This document shows, in pieces, positions 1 through 8,268 of a stretch of DNA of 64,000 nucleotides. The notes below the pieces were generated by a model that saw nothing but the letters and a program-made list of their open reading frames with translations, did not search any database and was not told where the DNA came from. This DNA comes from JACRLW01 sp046349595 (GTDB lineage Bacteria > Planctomycetota > UBA1135 > UBA2386). How positions within the stretch are numbered: the first letter of the stretch is position 1; the number at the start of each line of letters is the position of its first letter. Both the position numbers and the translations under genes were made by a program. The DNA is taken from positions 3,348,001 through 3,412,000 of the forward strand of contig JAXMCA010000001.1 in NCBI GenBank assembly GCA_046349595.1, read 5' to 3'.

Positions 1-901
1 GGTGTCCGAGCGCGCCGACGACGATCGACGAGATCTGCACGTCCTTCGCACCGACCTCGGTGGTCACGGGGTTCGCGTCGGGCGCGAGCTGGATCGCGTT
101 GTGCTGGGGCAGGGACAGCTGCAGACCGATCGGCACGTAGATCGAACGGTCGATCGGCGTGTAGGTCGGCGCGAGGACCCCGACCACGGTGGTCCGCGCT
201 TCCTCGTGCTCGTGCGCACCGGCCTCGCTCTTGCCGTGCACCGGGACGAAGGTGCTCCCGACATCGAGTCCGAGCGAGCGCGCGACCTGTGCGCCGATCA
301 CCGCGCGACACCATTCCTTGCGGATCTCGTGGTGGTCGTGGTCCTCCTCGCCGGGATGCGAGCCGTGGTCCGCGTGGTCCGCGTGCGGCTCGTTCATCTC
401 CTTGGCGAGTTCCTCGGCGACGGCGAGCAGATCGGCGTGCGAGAAGCTCCAGGTCTCGCCACGTTCGAGCACCAGATGCCGACGCTGGTCGTTCTCGTCC
501 TTGCCGCGCGTGAACGCGCTGAACATCTCGTCGGTGGTTCCGATCAGCGGAAAGCCTCCGACCGTGTCACCGCGTGCCTGGGGGATGGCGTAGCGGAGGC
601 CGTAGCGCGACCTGGCCCGCGCGCCGTCGTGGAGTTCGGTGTAGACCGAGAGCGGCAACACGCCCTGCGCGTCCTCGAGGTTGAGCACCGTGCTCATGAA
701 CAACTGCAGCGACGAACCCTGCTTCGGGCCCACCACCGCGTCGTAGCCCGCGATGCTCGACTGGTAGCGCGACTGCACCTGCACGAGCAGCAGCCAGATG
801 GCCGCGATCATGCCCGTGCCGAGGGCGACCGAGAACGCGGTCAGCGAACTCGACAGGACGCGCACCCGCAGGTTGCGCAGCGCGATGGCGGGCAGCCTCA
901 T
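1..901 (-). CDS. ABC transporter permease, MacB/FtsX-like, partial (3' end off the left edge)
   Basis: The first 300 residues of an inner-membrane permease. It opens MRLPAIALRNLRVRVL and has one membrane span at about residues 18-40, followed by a long extracytoplasmic domain, the usual plan of MacB/FtsX permeases. The ATG overlaps the stop of the ATPase gene (ATGA, 898-901), so the two form one transporter. A His-rich stretch (residues 173-191, seven His) and a second HEHE patch lie in the periplasmic part, which hints at metal binding. His-rich MacB-type systems linked to zinc are known (Vibrio Zrg type), but that link is inference. The C-terminal spans are outside the window. Confidence 0.85.
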   Translation of the reverse strand, partial: MRLPAIALRNLRVRVLSSSLTAFSVALGTGMIAAIWLLLVQVQSRYQSSIAGYDAVVGPKQGSSLQLFMSTVLNLEDAQGVLPLSVYTELHDGARARSRYGLRYAIPQARGDTVGGFPLIGTTDEMFSAFTRGKDENDQRRHLVLERGETWSFSHADLLAVAEELAKEMNEPHADHADHGSHPGEEDHDHHEIRKEWCRAVIGAQVARSLGLDVGSTFVPVHGKSEAGAHEHEEARTTVVGVLAPTYTPIDRSIYVPIGLQLSLPQHNAIQLAPDANPVTTEVGAKDVQISSIVVGALGH

Positions 902-1563
902 GCCGCCTCCCGCAGGGACTGCAGGTCGATGGTGCGACGCATCAACTTCGCGCTCTCCGGGTCGTGCGTCACCATCACCACCGTGCGGCCCTCCGCGCTC
1001 GCGATCTCCAGGAGGAGCGCGAGCACCTTCGCACCCGTCTCGCGATCCTGGTTGCCGAGCGGCTCGTCGGCGAGGATCAGCTCGGGTTCGTGGATGAGCG
1101 CACGGCAGAGCGCGACCCGCTGCTGCTGGCCGATCGACAGCTCACGCGGCCGATGGTGGATGCGATCGCCGAGGCCGACGTGGCCGAGCAGTTCGTGGGC
1201 ACGTCGCCGATGCTCGGAATCGAGCCTGCCGCTGAAGGTCGCACCGAGCAGCACGTTCTCGTAGGCGGTGAAGGGCTGCAGCAGATTGAAGGTCTGGAAC
1301 ACGATGCCGATGTGGCGAGCGCGGAATCGGTCGAGCGCGCCCTGGCCGAGCGTGGCGAGATCGGTGCCGCACACCACGACGCTGCCCGAACTCGGCCGCT
1401 GGATCCCCGCGATGGTGTTGAGCAGCGTGGTCTTGCCGCACCCCGACTTCCCCATCAGCGCGATCTGCTCGCCCCGCTCGACGACGAGCTCACGGACGGA
1501 ACACGCGAGCAGGGTCTCTGCGCCGCGACGGTACTCCTTGCGGAGTCGGCGAATCTCGATCAT
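898..1563 (-). CDS. ABC transporter ATP-binding protein (LolD/MacB type)
   Basis: A 221-residue ATPase that would power the adjacent MacB/FtsX permease. Walker A is GKSGCGKTTLL, the signature is LSIGQQQRVALCRAL, and Walker B with the catalytic Glu is ELILADEPLGNQD, as in LolD/MacB/FtsE proteins. The start MIEIRRL was chosen because it matches the family N-terminus; an upstream ATG would add 16 residues of unlikely sequence. It is co-transcribed with the permease through a 4-base ATGA overlap. The substrate cannot be read from the ATPase. Confidence 0.93.
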   Translation of the reverse strand: MIEIRRLRKEYRRGAETLLACSVRELVVERGEQIALMGKSGCGKTTLLNTIAGIQRPSSGSVVVCGTDLATLGQGALDRFRARHIGIVFQTFNLLQPFTAYENVLLGATFSGRLDSEHRRRAHELLGHVGLGDRIHHRPRELSIGQQQRVALCRALIHEPELILADEPLGNQDRETGAKVLALLLEIASAEGRTVVMVTHDPESAKLMRRTIDLQSLREAA

Positions 1564-1686
1564 CGGAGCTGCGAGTGGCGCGAGGATGGGCCGATCGGTC
1601 CGGCGAAACAACCGCCGTCAGGATTCGGTACGCGAGCGCGCGCGTCCGACGGCTTTGGATGCACGGAAGCTCCCGACGTGGCCGAC

Positions 1687-2751
1687 TCATCCCCCGCCGT
1701 CCAGCGCCTGCTCCGCGCGCAAGTAGATCGCATGGATCGCGGGTTCCTTGGCCGCGTACTCGACGGTGTCCCCGAGCAGCTTCCGGAACCGCGGGTCACC
1801 GCGCAGCGCGGCGTGCCGGGTGACGACCCCCTCGACGAACTCGGCGACCTGCGGGCCGAGCGGCTCGTTGGCCATCAGGTAGACCGCCCGCAGCCGGTCG
1901 AAGGCCTCACGGCCGCCGAAGCGCTCGGCCATTCCCGCGATCCTCTGCGCCATCACACCTTCGCGGTAGACGGTCTCCATCACGCCGCGCTCCTCGGCGT
2001 CGTACAGCTCCGTCGTCCAGATCCGGGCGCAGGCATCGCCCGCCTGGAGATCGGCGGGATCGCTGGCGAAACGTTCGAGCGGACCGCGACGATCGAGCAG
2101 CACGAACCACGCCGCCACGCCGACCGTCAGCAGGCCGAGCGCGAACAGCGCCACGCGACGGGTGCGCCCACGCGCGAGCGGAGCCGCCATGGCCCGGTCG
2201 AGTTCCTCGCGCGACAACAACGCCGTGCGACGGATGCAGTCGTCGAGCACGCGGTAGACCTTGACCTCGCCCGGCACTCCCTTGAACACGCGCGCACCGA
2301 CCTCGAAGGCCTGCACCTCGTTGCGGTTCATCGACAGGAAGGTCGTCTCGGCGAGCCAGACGGCATCGGGCTCGGCACTGGCCTGCAGACGCGCGGCGAG
2401 GTTGACGGGATCGCCGAACACGTCGTCCTGCGCGTCGCGCGACACCTCGCCGGTGGCGATGCCGATACGGACGTGGAGCGACTGCTCCACGTCCTTGCCG
2501 AGGTTGTGCTGCGCGAGCTGCTTCTGCACCTGCACCGCGGCGAGCACGGCGTCGGTGGGACTGTCGAAGACGACCAGGAAAGCGTCGCCCATCGACTTCA
2601 CGACCCGGCCGCGGAACGCGGCGAACACCGGACGGAGGAGCTCGGCGTGACGCGCGAGATCGCGTGCGATCGCCTCACGCGACGATCGCGCCTGGCGCTC
2701 CGTGTAGCCCTGCAGGTCCGAGATCAGGATCGACAAGGTCTGCGTGCGCAT
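1687..2751 (-). CDS. class III adenylate/guanylate cyclase with one membrane span and a C-terminal domain
   Basis: A 354-residue protein with a cyclase catalytic domain at residues 1-170 that would make cAMP or cGMP. The expected residues are present: metal ligands D12 (ILISDLQGYT) and D56 (KSMGDAFLVVF), K52, and the transition-state Asn/Arg in GDPVNLAARL (N117, R121). It should therefore be active. A single hydrophobic span (about 200-219) is followed by about 135 residues with no recognised fold, probably outside the membrane. The catalytic domain precedes the span, the reverse of many receptor cyclases. It lies between the ABC exporter and the EboE-like gene on the same strand. Confidence 0.88.
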   Translation of the reverse strand: MRTQTLSILISDLQGYTERQARSSREAIARDLARHAELLRPVFAAFRGRVVKSMGDAFLVVFDSPTDAVLAAVQVQKQLAQHNLGKDVEQSLHVRIGIATGEVSRDAQDDVFGDPVNLAARLQASAEPDAVWLAETTFLSMNRNEVQAFEVGARVFKGVPGEVKVYRVLDDCIRRTALLSREELDRAMAAPLARGRTRRVALFALGLLTVGVAAWFVLLDRRGPLERFASDPADLQAGDACARIWTTELYDAEERGVMETVYREGVMAQRIAGMAERFGGREAFDRLRAVYLMANEPLGPQVAEFVEGVVTRHAALRGDPRFRKLLGDTVEYAAKEPAIHAIYLRAEQALDGGG

Positions 2752-2765
2752 GGGCGGATCGGATG

Positions 2766-3884
2766 CTAGCCAGCCAATGCGTCGCGGACCCAGTCGAGTT
2801 CGCGCCCGATCGCGCGCGCCAGGTCGCGTTCGGGATCGAAGCTGCGGTCGAGCACGTTCCAGGTGTAGGTCTCGACCTCGAGCAGCGGCAGGTCGCCGCG
2901 CAGGGAGGCGAGGACGCGGCGCACCTCGCGCTGCGTCGATCCGAGCGGTCCGTCCGCGTCCCAGAACAACGGCACGTGGTAGTGGCTGCGGATCCGCTCG
3001 CTGCGCGTGAACTCGGAACGCCGCGCGCGGACCTCGCCGAGATCACGCGCGCGCAATGCACCACCGTCGGCGACGGTCTGGTGCAGGTAACGCGGCTCGT
3101 CGAAGGCGAGCAGACGATCGATCTCGGCGCCGTCGCGCAGCTCCAGACAGCTCGAGACCTGGATCTTCGGCACGGCGATGCCACGCGCGCGCAGCTCCCC
3201 CAGCGCGACGACCGCGTCCTCGCCGACCACCGCGAGATGGCAGAGGTCGACGCAGATGCCGAGATGGCGGCGCAGCACGCCCTCGTCGGTGCTGGCGCGG
3301 AACACCCGTTCCTCGAGCCATCGCGCCGCGGCATCGGCGCGTTCGAGGAGACAGAAGGGCTCGGGTTCGAGCGCGAGCACGCAGCGGACGCCGTACTCCG
3401 CCTCGATCACGGCGAGCTGCACGGCCGTCGCGCGCAACGCCGACGCCATGCGCGCGAAGTGGCCGGTGCCGAAGCCGAGCGGAAGCGTCGACAGCGGGAT
3501 CGTCGTGCCGGGCGCAGCGAGCATCGCGATCGCCCGCGCCGCATCGAGCGTGTAGTCGGCGCGGCGGTCGTCGGCCCAATCGGGCCGGTACACCGCCTCC
3601 TTCACCACATCGGCGTGGAAGCCGCCGAAGGGGAACACGTTGAGCGTCGCGATGTGGCAGGCGGTGTTCGCCAGGATCTCGCGCACCCGTTCGCGTGCGG
3701 AGGCGTCCGTCGCGAGGCTGCGCGCGACCTCGGCGGTCCACCACACGCCGAGGGGAAAGCTCCGACCCGCAAGGCGCGACGACGACGCGATCTGCGCGCC
3801 AGGCCCGACGAGCACTCCGAGCCAGTCGTCGAGCGACTCGGCCGGGTGGACGTTTCCGCAGTAGGTCAGGACCGGTGGGGACAA
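2766..3884 (-). CDS. eboE: EboE-like metabolite traffic protein (TIM barrel)
   Basis: A 372-residue xylose-isomerase-like TIM barrel resembling EboE of the eboABCDEF cluster, which in cyanobacteria and others is linked to export of metabolites such as scytonemin precursors. Family-like features are the opening LTYCGNVHPAESLDDWL, the segment TLNVFPFGGFHADVVKEAVY, a barrel strand with LALEPEPFCLLE and GICVDLCHLAV near the putative metal site. No eboA, B, C, D or F homologue is present in the window; the neighbours are a cyclase and a LOG protein. The assignment is by sequence pattern; the substrate is unknown. Confidence 0.75.
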   Translation of the reverse strand: MSPPVLTYCGNVHPAESLDDWLGVLVGPGAQIASSSRLAGRSFPLGVWWTAEVARSLATDASARERVREILANTACHIATLNVFPFGGFHADVVKEAVYRPDWADDRRADYTLDAARAIAMLAAPGTTIPLSTLPLGFGTGHFARMASALRATAVQLAVIEAEYGVRCVLALEPEPFCLLERADAAARWLEERVFRASTDEGVLRRHLGICVDLCHLAVVGEDAVVALGELRARGIAVPKIQVSSCLELRDGAEIDRLLAFDEPRYLHQTVADGGALRARDLGEVRARRSEFTRSERIRSHYHVPLFWDADGPLGSTQREVRRVLASLRGDLPLLEVETYTWNVLDRSFDPERDLARAIGRELDWVRDALAG

Positions 3885-3933
3885 GGTCGCGTGAGCGTCG
3901 CCCGTGCGAGGCTCGCCGACAAGTCGCCGACCG

Positions 3934-6033
3934 TCAGCCGATCTCGAGGATGCGCTTGTAGAAGGGCGGCACCGCGGCGGGGTCGTCGGTCATCAGCACG
4001 TGCTTGTCGATCCAGTCGGGCGCGCGCTTGTCCTGGACCATGTTCCGGAATTGGCGCCGCAGGGGCTCCCAGTACGGGCTGTCGCCGTGCTGGCCGAAGA
4101 AGACCACCGGCGACATCTCGATCACGCCGAGCTTCATGTCGGTCATCGTCAACCCGATCTCCTCGAGCGTGCCGAGACCGCCGGTGCAGAAGATCTGGAA
4201 GCTCGCGATCTCGAACCAGCGCTGGCGGTTGTGCCGGCTGATGTCCTGGAAGCACTGGTAGAAGTCGGCGTCCTTGTTGGTGCCCTGGTCCACCGTCTCG
4301 ATGTAGTTCGCGCCGACCAGCAGGCCGAGGTCGTGCGCGATCTCGCTGGCCTGTTGCATGGCGCCAGGGCCTCCGCCGGTCAGGATCGCGAGGTTGTCGC
4401 CGAACAGGCCCTTCAATCCGGTGAGCAGCTCACGCAGCTTGCGCACGTCGACGTCGGTCAACGGACGCGCCGACCCGTAGATCGCGATGATCAGCGCGTT
4501 CTGGAAGCGCGCCTCGGTCTGCGGCTCGACGAAGTAGCCACGCAGCCCCCGGAAGGTGTGCACCGCGAGATGGCCCCAGTCGTCGTTGCACCAGAACACC
4601 TCGAGGCCGAGGGACGCGTAGTCGGCGAGACGCGCGTGGTCCTTGGCCGAGAGGAAGGGTCCGTGCTCCCAACTCGCACGCCGGAACACGATGCGGTGGA
4701 TGCGACGCTCCACCGCCGCGCGGCAGACATCGAGATGTTCGAGCAGGTTGGGGAAGCAGCCGAGCAGCACGGTGGCGCGCGAGCCGACCGGGACTTCCTG
4801 GAGAAGGCTCGTGCCGAAGCGCGGCAGCGGGTCACGCGAGTAATCGCGCGTCGCACGCAGCTTGTGGATGTTGTCGCCGTTGCCGTTCGGCGAATGCCAG
4901 ATCCGCGTCGGAGTCTCGCCGCGCGCGATGGCCTCCCAGTCCTCCACCACGGCGACGAAGCGGTCGAAGTACGAGCTGCGCTCGCTCTTCTGCTGCAGAC
5001 GGTCGAACAGACCGCGGACCGCCTCGAAGCGCGCGCGGGCCTTCTGCTTCGCCTGCAGGTTCTCCGGCAGCTTCACCGGCACCGTGCGGAGCTGCGGCTC
5101 GAGCGGCATCGCCTCGTAGATGCGGGCGCTGACCGACGGGTTGACGATCGTCTCCTTCGAGCAGTTGGTGAACTCGAGGAACACACGCGTGCCGCGCGTA
5201 CGGACCGGGTCGAGGGCGATCGCCTGCAGATGCTTGCCGAGCTGTCCGGACTCGCGGTCGAGGACCACGTAGTGGCGGTGCAGGAACATCGAGCACGAGG
5301 TGATCACACCCTGCCCTGGCTCCATCACCACGTTCTCGACGTCGCGCGCGACCTGCATGCGGTTCAGCACGCTGCGCCCCTCGGCCGAGGCGAGGATCGT
5401 CAGCACGTCGTCCCGTGTGAGCGGGCGGGTCAGCTCGTAGACGCGGCGGTGCGGCGTGATCGTGAAGCGGCCGCGTTCGTCGATCGAATACGCGGCAGGG
5501 AGCTGCAAGGCGCCCTCGCGGATCGCGGCGAGGATGCCGCGCGAGTCGAGCGCCTTCTCCTGGGGACAGAACACCAGGCGGCCGACGCGTAGACCGGGCA
5601 CGACGACGTCGTGCACGAACTTGCCCACCTCGTAGGCGGGGATCGCGACGTCGAAGCGGGCGCGGAAATGCGCGACGTCGTGTTCGAGGGCGATCTCCGA
5701 CGTCGGGGTCACGTCGAAACCGATGCGCGCGATGCGGCTGCGCGAGGCGAGCACCAGTTCCTTCTCCCGGCCGTGGACCAGGTTGCGGAACCGCTTGTTC
5801 AGCGGGATGCGGACCTCGACCTCGCAACCCTCCGGGTCGCAGCACAGGACGCGGGAGACGACGCCGTCTTCGGTCTGGGGCGTCACATAGACGGGAGGCG
5901 TCAACTTGCTCTCTCTCCGGTTGTTCTGGCCCTCGGGCCGGAGAAGCGGCGCGCGCGGTGCGGCCGACGGGGTCGAAGGAACCGCGCCGGACGGTTCGGG
6001 ATGCGTTGGCCGGCTCCGGACTCCCTCGTGCAT
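3934..6033 (-). CDS. large LOG-domain fusion protein (nucleotide hydrolase-like C-terminus)
   Basis: A protein of about 700 residues. Its last 230 or so form a LOG (TIGR00730-like) Rossmann domain with the hallmark motifs LTGGGPGAMQQASEIA and CTGGLGTLEEIG. LOG proteins cleave nucleoside monophosphates to base and ribose phosphate. The preceding 400-plus residues are not recognised: a beta-rich N-part with a Cys pair (LCCDPEGCEVEV), then a helical linker, then a segment GSRATVLLGCFPNLLEH that looks like another alpha/beta unit. Typical LOG proteins are 180-280 residues and PpnN about 450. The start is uncertain: ATG at 6033, or TTG at 5904 which has GGAG 11 bases upstream and removes a Pro/Ser-rich leader. 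Confidence 0.8.
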   Translation of the reverse strand: MHEGVRSRPTHPEPSGAVPSTPSAAPRAPLLRPEGQNNRRESKLTPPVYVTPQTEDGVVSRVLCCDPEGCEVEVRIPLNKRFRNLVHGREKELVLASRSRIARIGFDVTPTSEIALEHDVAHFRARFDVAIPAYEVGKFVHDVVVPGLRVGRLVFCPQEKALDSRGILAAIREGALQLPAAYSIDERGRFTITPHRRVYELTRPLTRDDVLTILASAEGRSVLNRMQVARDVENVVMEPGQGVITSCSMFLHRHYVVLDRESGQLGKHLQAIALDPVRTRGTRVFLEFTNCSKETIVNPSVSARIYEAMPLEPQLRTVPVKLPENLQAKQKARARFEAVRGLFDRLQQKSERSSYFDRFVAVVEDWEAIARGETPTRIWHSPNGNGDNIHKLRATRDYSRDPLPRFGTSLLQEVPVGSRATVLLGCFPNLLEHLDVCRAAVERRIHRIVFRRASWEHGPFLSAKDHARLADYASLGLEVFWCNDDWGHLAVHTFRGLRGYFVEPQTEARFQNALIIAIYGSARPLTDVDVRKLRELLTGLKGLFGDNLAILTGGGPGAMQQASEIAHDLGLLVGANYIETVDQGTNKDADFYQCFQDISRHNRQRWFEIASFQIFCTGGLGTLEEIGLTMTDMKLGVIEMSPVVFFGQHGDSPYWEPLRRQFRNMVQDKRAPDWIDKHVLMTDDPAAVPPFYKRILEIG

Positions 6034-6075
6034 GCTCGGTCCCCCTGGGATGGCGCGGCGACGGTCCCGGAAGTC

Positions 6076-6119
6076 AAACGCGACCCGTGCCTGCCGGTGC
6101 GGCGGCACGGGTCGCGTTC
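6076..6119 (-). terminator. hairpin terminator of tRNA-Gly
   Basis: A perfect 12-bp inverted repeat (6079-6090 with 6105-6116, stem CGCGACCCGTGC) and a 14-base loop. It begins 4 bases after the tRNA CCA end on the minus strand and is followed by TTTGACTT, a weak T-tract. Its position makes transcription termination of the tRNA the best reading. Confidence 0.75.
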
Positions 6120-6120
6120 A

Positions 6121-6195
6121 TGGAGCGGGTGATGAGGCTCGAACTCACGACCCTCACGTTGGCAACGTGATGCTCTACCACTGAGCTACACCCGC
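6121..6195 (-). tRNA. glyT: tRNA-Gly (anticodon GCC)
   Basis: A 75-base cloverleaf read on the minus strand. The acceptor stem is GCGGGTG pairing with CACCCGC, the D arm is GCTCAGTGGTAGAGC, the anticodon loop is TTGCCAA on stem TCACG/CGTGA, and the T arm is GTGAGTTCGAGCCTCAT. The discriminator is T and CCA is encoded. All stems pair without mismatch except one wobble-type position at the T-stem edge. The anticodon GCC reads GGC/GGT glycine codons. Confidence 0.97.
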
Positions 6196-6212
6196 GGGTG
6201 CGAGGACGGGAA

Positions 6213-6241
6213 CATGTAGGGACTCCGATCACCTGACGCAA
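6213..6241 (-). promoter_or_regulatory. putative sigma-70 promoter of tRNA-Gly
   Basis: On the minus strand TTGCGT (6241-6236) and TACATG (6218-6213) are separated by exactly 17 bases, and the -10 ends 17 bases before the mature tRNA 5' end. The boxes match the consensus only partly, so the call rests mostly on spacing and position. The rest of 6242-6432 holds no feature I can support. Confidence 0.45.
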
Positions 6242-6432
6242 GTACGATTTCGGCCCGCCAAGGTCTCCGGCTGAACAAGTTCTCGGACGCTCGTGCGTCC
6301 CCACGTCACCCGCCGATCGCAGCACCCTTGCCGGGCCCACCCGCGCCGCGAGAATCCCCCCGCGTCGACGAGCCCGGCCGGGCCGACCGCGCCGCACGCC
6401 ATGATCGAATCGAGCGCGAGGATCCCGACCCG

Positions 6433-8253
6433 ATGAAGGCCCGATCACTCCGCAACTTCGCCGAGTTGGTGCGCGGTTCGGCCGAGATGTTCGGCGATCG
6501 CGTGTTCCTCGAGCGCCGTGACGCGCGCGGCGGCGATGCCACGACCTTCGCCGAACTCGGCCGCGAGGTCCGTCGTGTCGCCGCCGGCCTGGTCGCGAGC
6601 GGCGTGAAGAAGGGCGACCGGGTGGCCCTGATCGCCGAGAACCGCCGCGAGTGGATCGTCGCGGATCTCGCCTGCGCGTGGATCGGCGCGGTCGACGTGC
6701 CGAGGGGAACCGACACGACGCCGGCCGAACTCGCGTTCCTGCTCGACCACGCCGGTTGCACCTTCGCCTTCGCGGAGACCGGGAGGGTCGCGCAGGACCT
6801 CGCCGGGCTCGCGCCGCAGCTCCCCGCCCTGCGTCAGCTCTGCGTGCTCGCGGGGCCGGTGACGACGGCGGGTGTCATCGACCTGTCGACCCTCGCCGCA
6901 CGCGGCGACACCTGGCTCGGCGAGCACGAGGGTGAACTCGAACGCCTCGCGGATGCGGTGCAGGCCGACGATCCGCTCACCGTCATCTACACCAGCGGGA
7001 CCACGGCCAACCCGAAGGGAGTCACGCTCTCGCACGGCAACCTGATCGAGAACATCCACATGGTCGAGGAGCTGCTGCACTTCGACCACGACGACCGCGC
7101 GCTCTCGGTGCTGCCCTCCTGGCACAGCTACGAGCGCATCATGGACTACGTGCTCCTCTACGCCGGCAGTCGCATCGTCTACTCCGATCGACGTCGCCTG
7201 CGCGACGACCTGCGCAGCGTGCAGCCGACGATCTTCGTCGCGGTGCCTCGAGTGTGGGAGATGATCCACGACGGCATCGTCGCCCAGTGCCGCAAGCAGA
7301 CCGGCTGGCGCCGCCGCCTGCTCGACTTCGTACTCACGAGCTGTCGCGCGATCGGAGCGGGACGTGCCTCGTTGCTGCGCCGTCTCGCGCAGCGTGTCGT
7401 CGGGAAGAGCGTGCTGTCGCGTTTCCGTGAGGCCACCGGCGGTCACCTGCGCATCGCCGTCTCCGGCGGCGGCTCGCTGCCCGCGCACGTCGACGAGACC
7501 CTGCTCGGCATGGGCATCCCACTGCTCAACGGCTACGGCCTCACCGAGACCAGTCCGGTCGTCGCGCTGCGCCGACCCGACGAGAACCGACCGCACACGA
7601 TCGGTCGCCCGCTGCCGCGCACCCAGTGCGAGATCCGCGACGAGAACGGCCGCACGCTCCCCACCGGCGCGGTCGGCCTGATCTGGATCCGCGGACCGCA
7701 GGTGATGCAGGGTTACTGGCGGAACCCGCAGCAGACGGCGCAGGTGATCGTCGACGGTTGGTTCAACAGCGGCGACCTCGGCTCGATCGACGCGCGCGGC
7801 GAGCTGCGCATCACCGGTCGCGCCAAGGACACCATCGTCCTGGCCGGCGGCGAGAACGTCGAACCCGAGCGCATCGAGACGCAGCTCAAGACCTCGCCCC
7901 TGATCGAGCAGGTGGTGATCGTCGGACAGGATCAGAAGAACCTCGGTGCGCTGATCGTGGCCGACGTCGAGTGCCTCGATCACGAGATCCCCCGGGCCCG
8001 CTGGGAAGCGGACGAGGGCGTCCTGCGCGGCGACGACGTGCAGCGCCGCTACCGCGCCGAACTCGACCGACTGATCACGCGCGATGCCGGCTTCCGCCCT
8101 CTCGAGCGCATCGCGACCTTCCGCGTCCTGTGCGAGCCGATGACCGCCGAGAACGGGTTGATGACGCAGACCATGAAGGTCAAGCGCCACGTCGTCGCAC
8201 AGCGCTTCGCGGGGCTGCTCGACGAGATGTTCCACGTCGACGCCGGGGACTGA
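6433..8253 (+). CDS. long-chain acyl-CoA synthetase (AMP-binding, FadD-like)
   Basis: A 606-residue adenylate-forming enzyme that activates fatty acids to acyl-CoA via acyl-AMP. The P-loop motif IYTSGTTANPKGVTLSHGN lies at residues 185-203, the A5-type motif is NGYGLTETSPVV, and the hinge and ribose-binding part is FNSGDLGSIDARGELRITGR followed by KDTIVLAGGENVEPE. Length and order fit the long-chain (FadD15-like) branch, and VLPSWHSYERIMDY fits that branch too. The start MKARSLRNFAELV was chosen because the 35 in-frame residues upstream look non-coding. It stands alone on the plus strand, convergent with thiD. Confidence 0.92.
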   Translation: MKARSLRNFAELVRGSAEMFGDRVFLERRDARGGDATTFAELGREVRRVAAGLVASGVKKGDRVALIAENRREWIVADLACAWIGAVDVPRGTDTTPAELAFLLDHAGCTFAFAETGRVAQDLAGLAPQLPALRQLCVLAGPVTTAGVIDLSTLAARGDTWLGEHEGELERLADAVQADDPLTVIYTSGTTANPKGVTLSHGNLIENIHMVEELLHFDHDDRALSVLPSWHSYERIMDYVLLYAGSRIVYSDRRRLRDDLRSVQPTIFVAVPRVWEMIHDGIVAQCRKQTGWRRRLLDFVLTSCRAIGAGRASLLRRLAQRVVGKSVLSRFREATGGHLRIAVSGGGSLPAHVDETLLGMGIPLLNGYGLTETSPVVALRRPDENRPHTIGRPLPRTQCEIRDENGRTLPTGAVGLIWIRGPQVMQGYWRNPQQTAQVIVDGWFNSGDLGSIDARGELRITGRAKDTIVLAGGENVEPERIETQLKTSPLIEQVVIVGQDQKNLGALIVADVECLDHEIPRARWEADEGVLRGDDVQRRYRAELDRLITRDAGFRPLERIATFRVLCEPMTAENGLMTQTMKVKRHVVAQRFAGLLDEMFHVDAGD

Positions 8254-8268
8254 CCGACCGGAGACCGT

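Noticed and set aside
2..1264. Long plus-strand open frame of 420 codons
   Set aside because: It is antisense to the permease and ATPase genes, whose motifs are unmistakable; its composition is the Arg/Asp/His-rich shadow typical of GC-rich DNA.
6121..6195. tRNA-Gly as an integration site of a genomic island
   Set aside because: No partial tRNA copy, integrase or change in composition is seen on either side.
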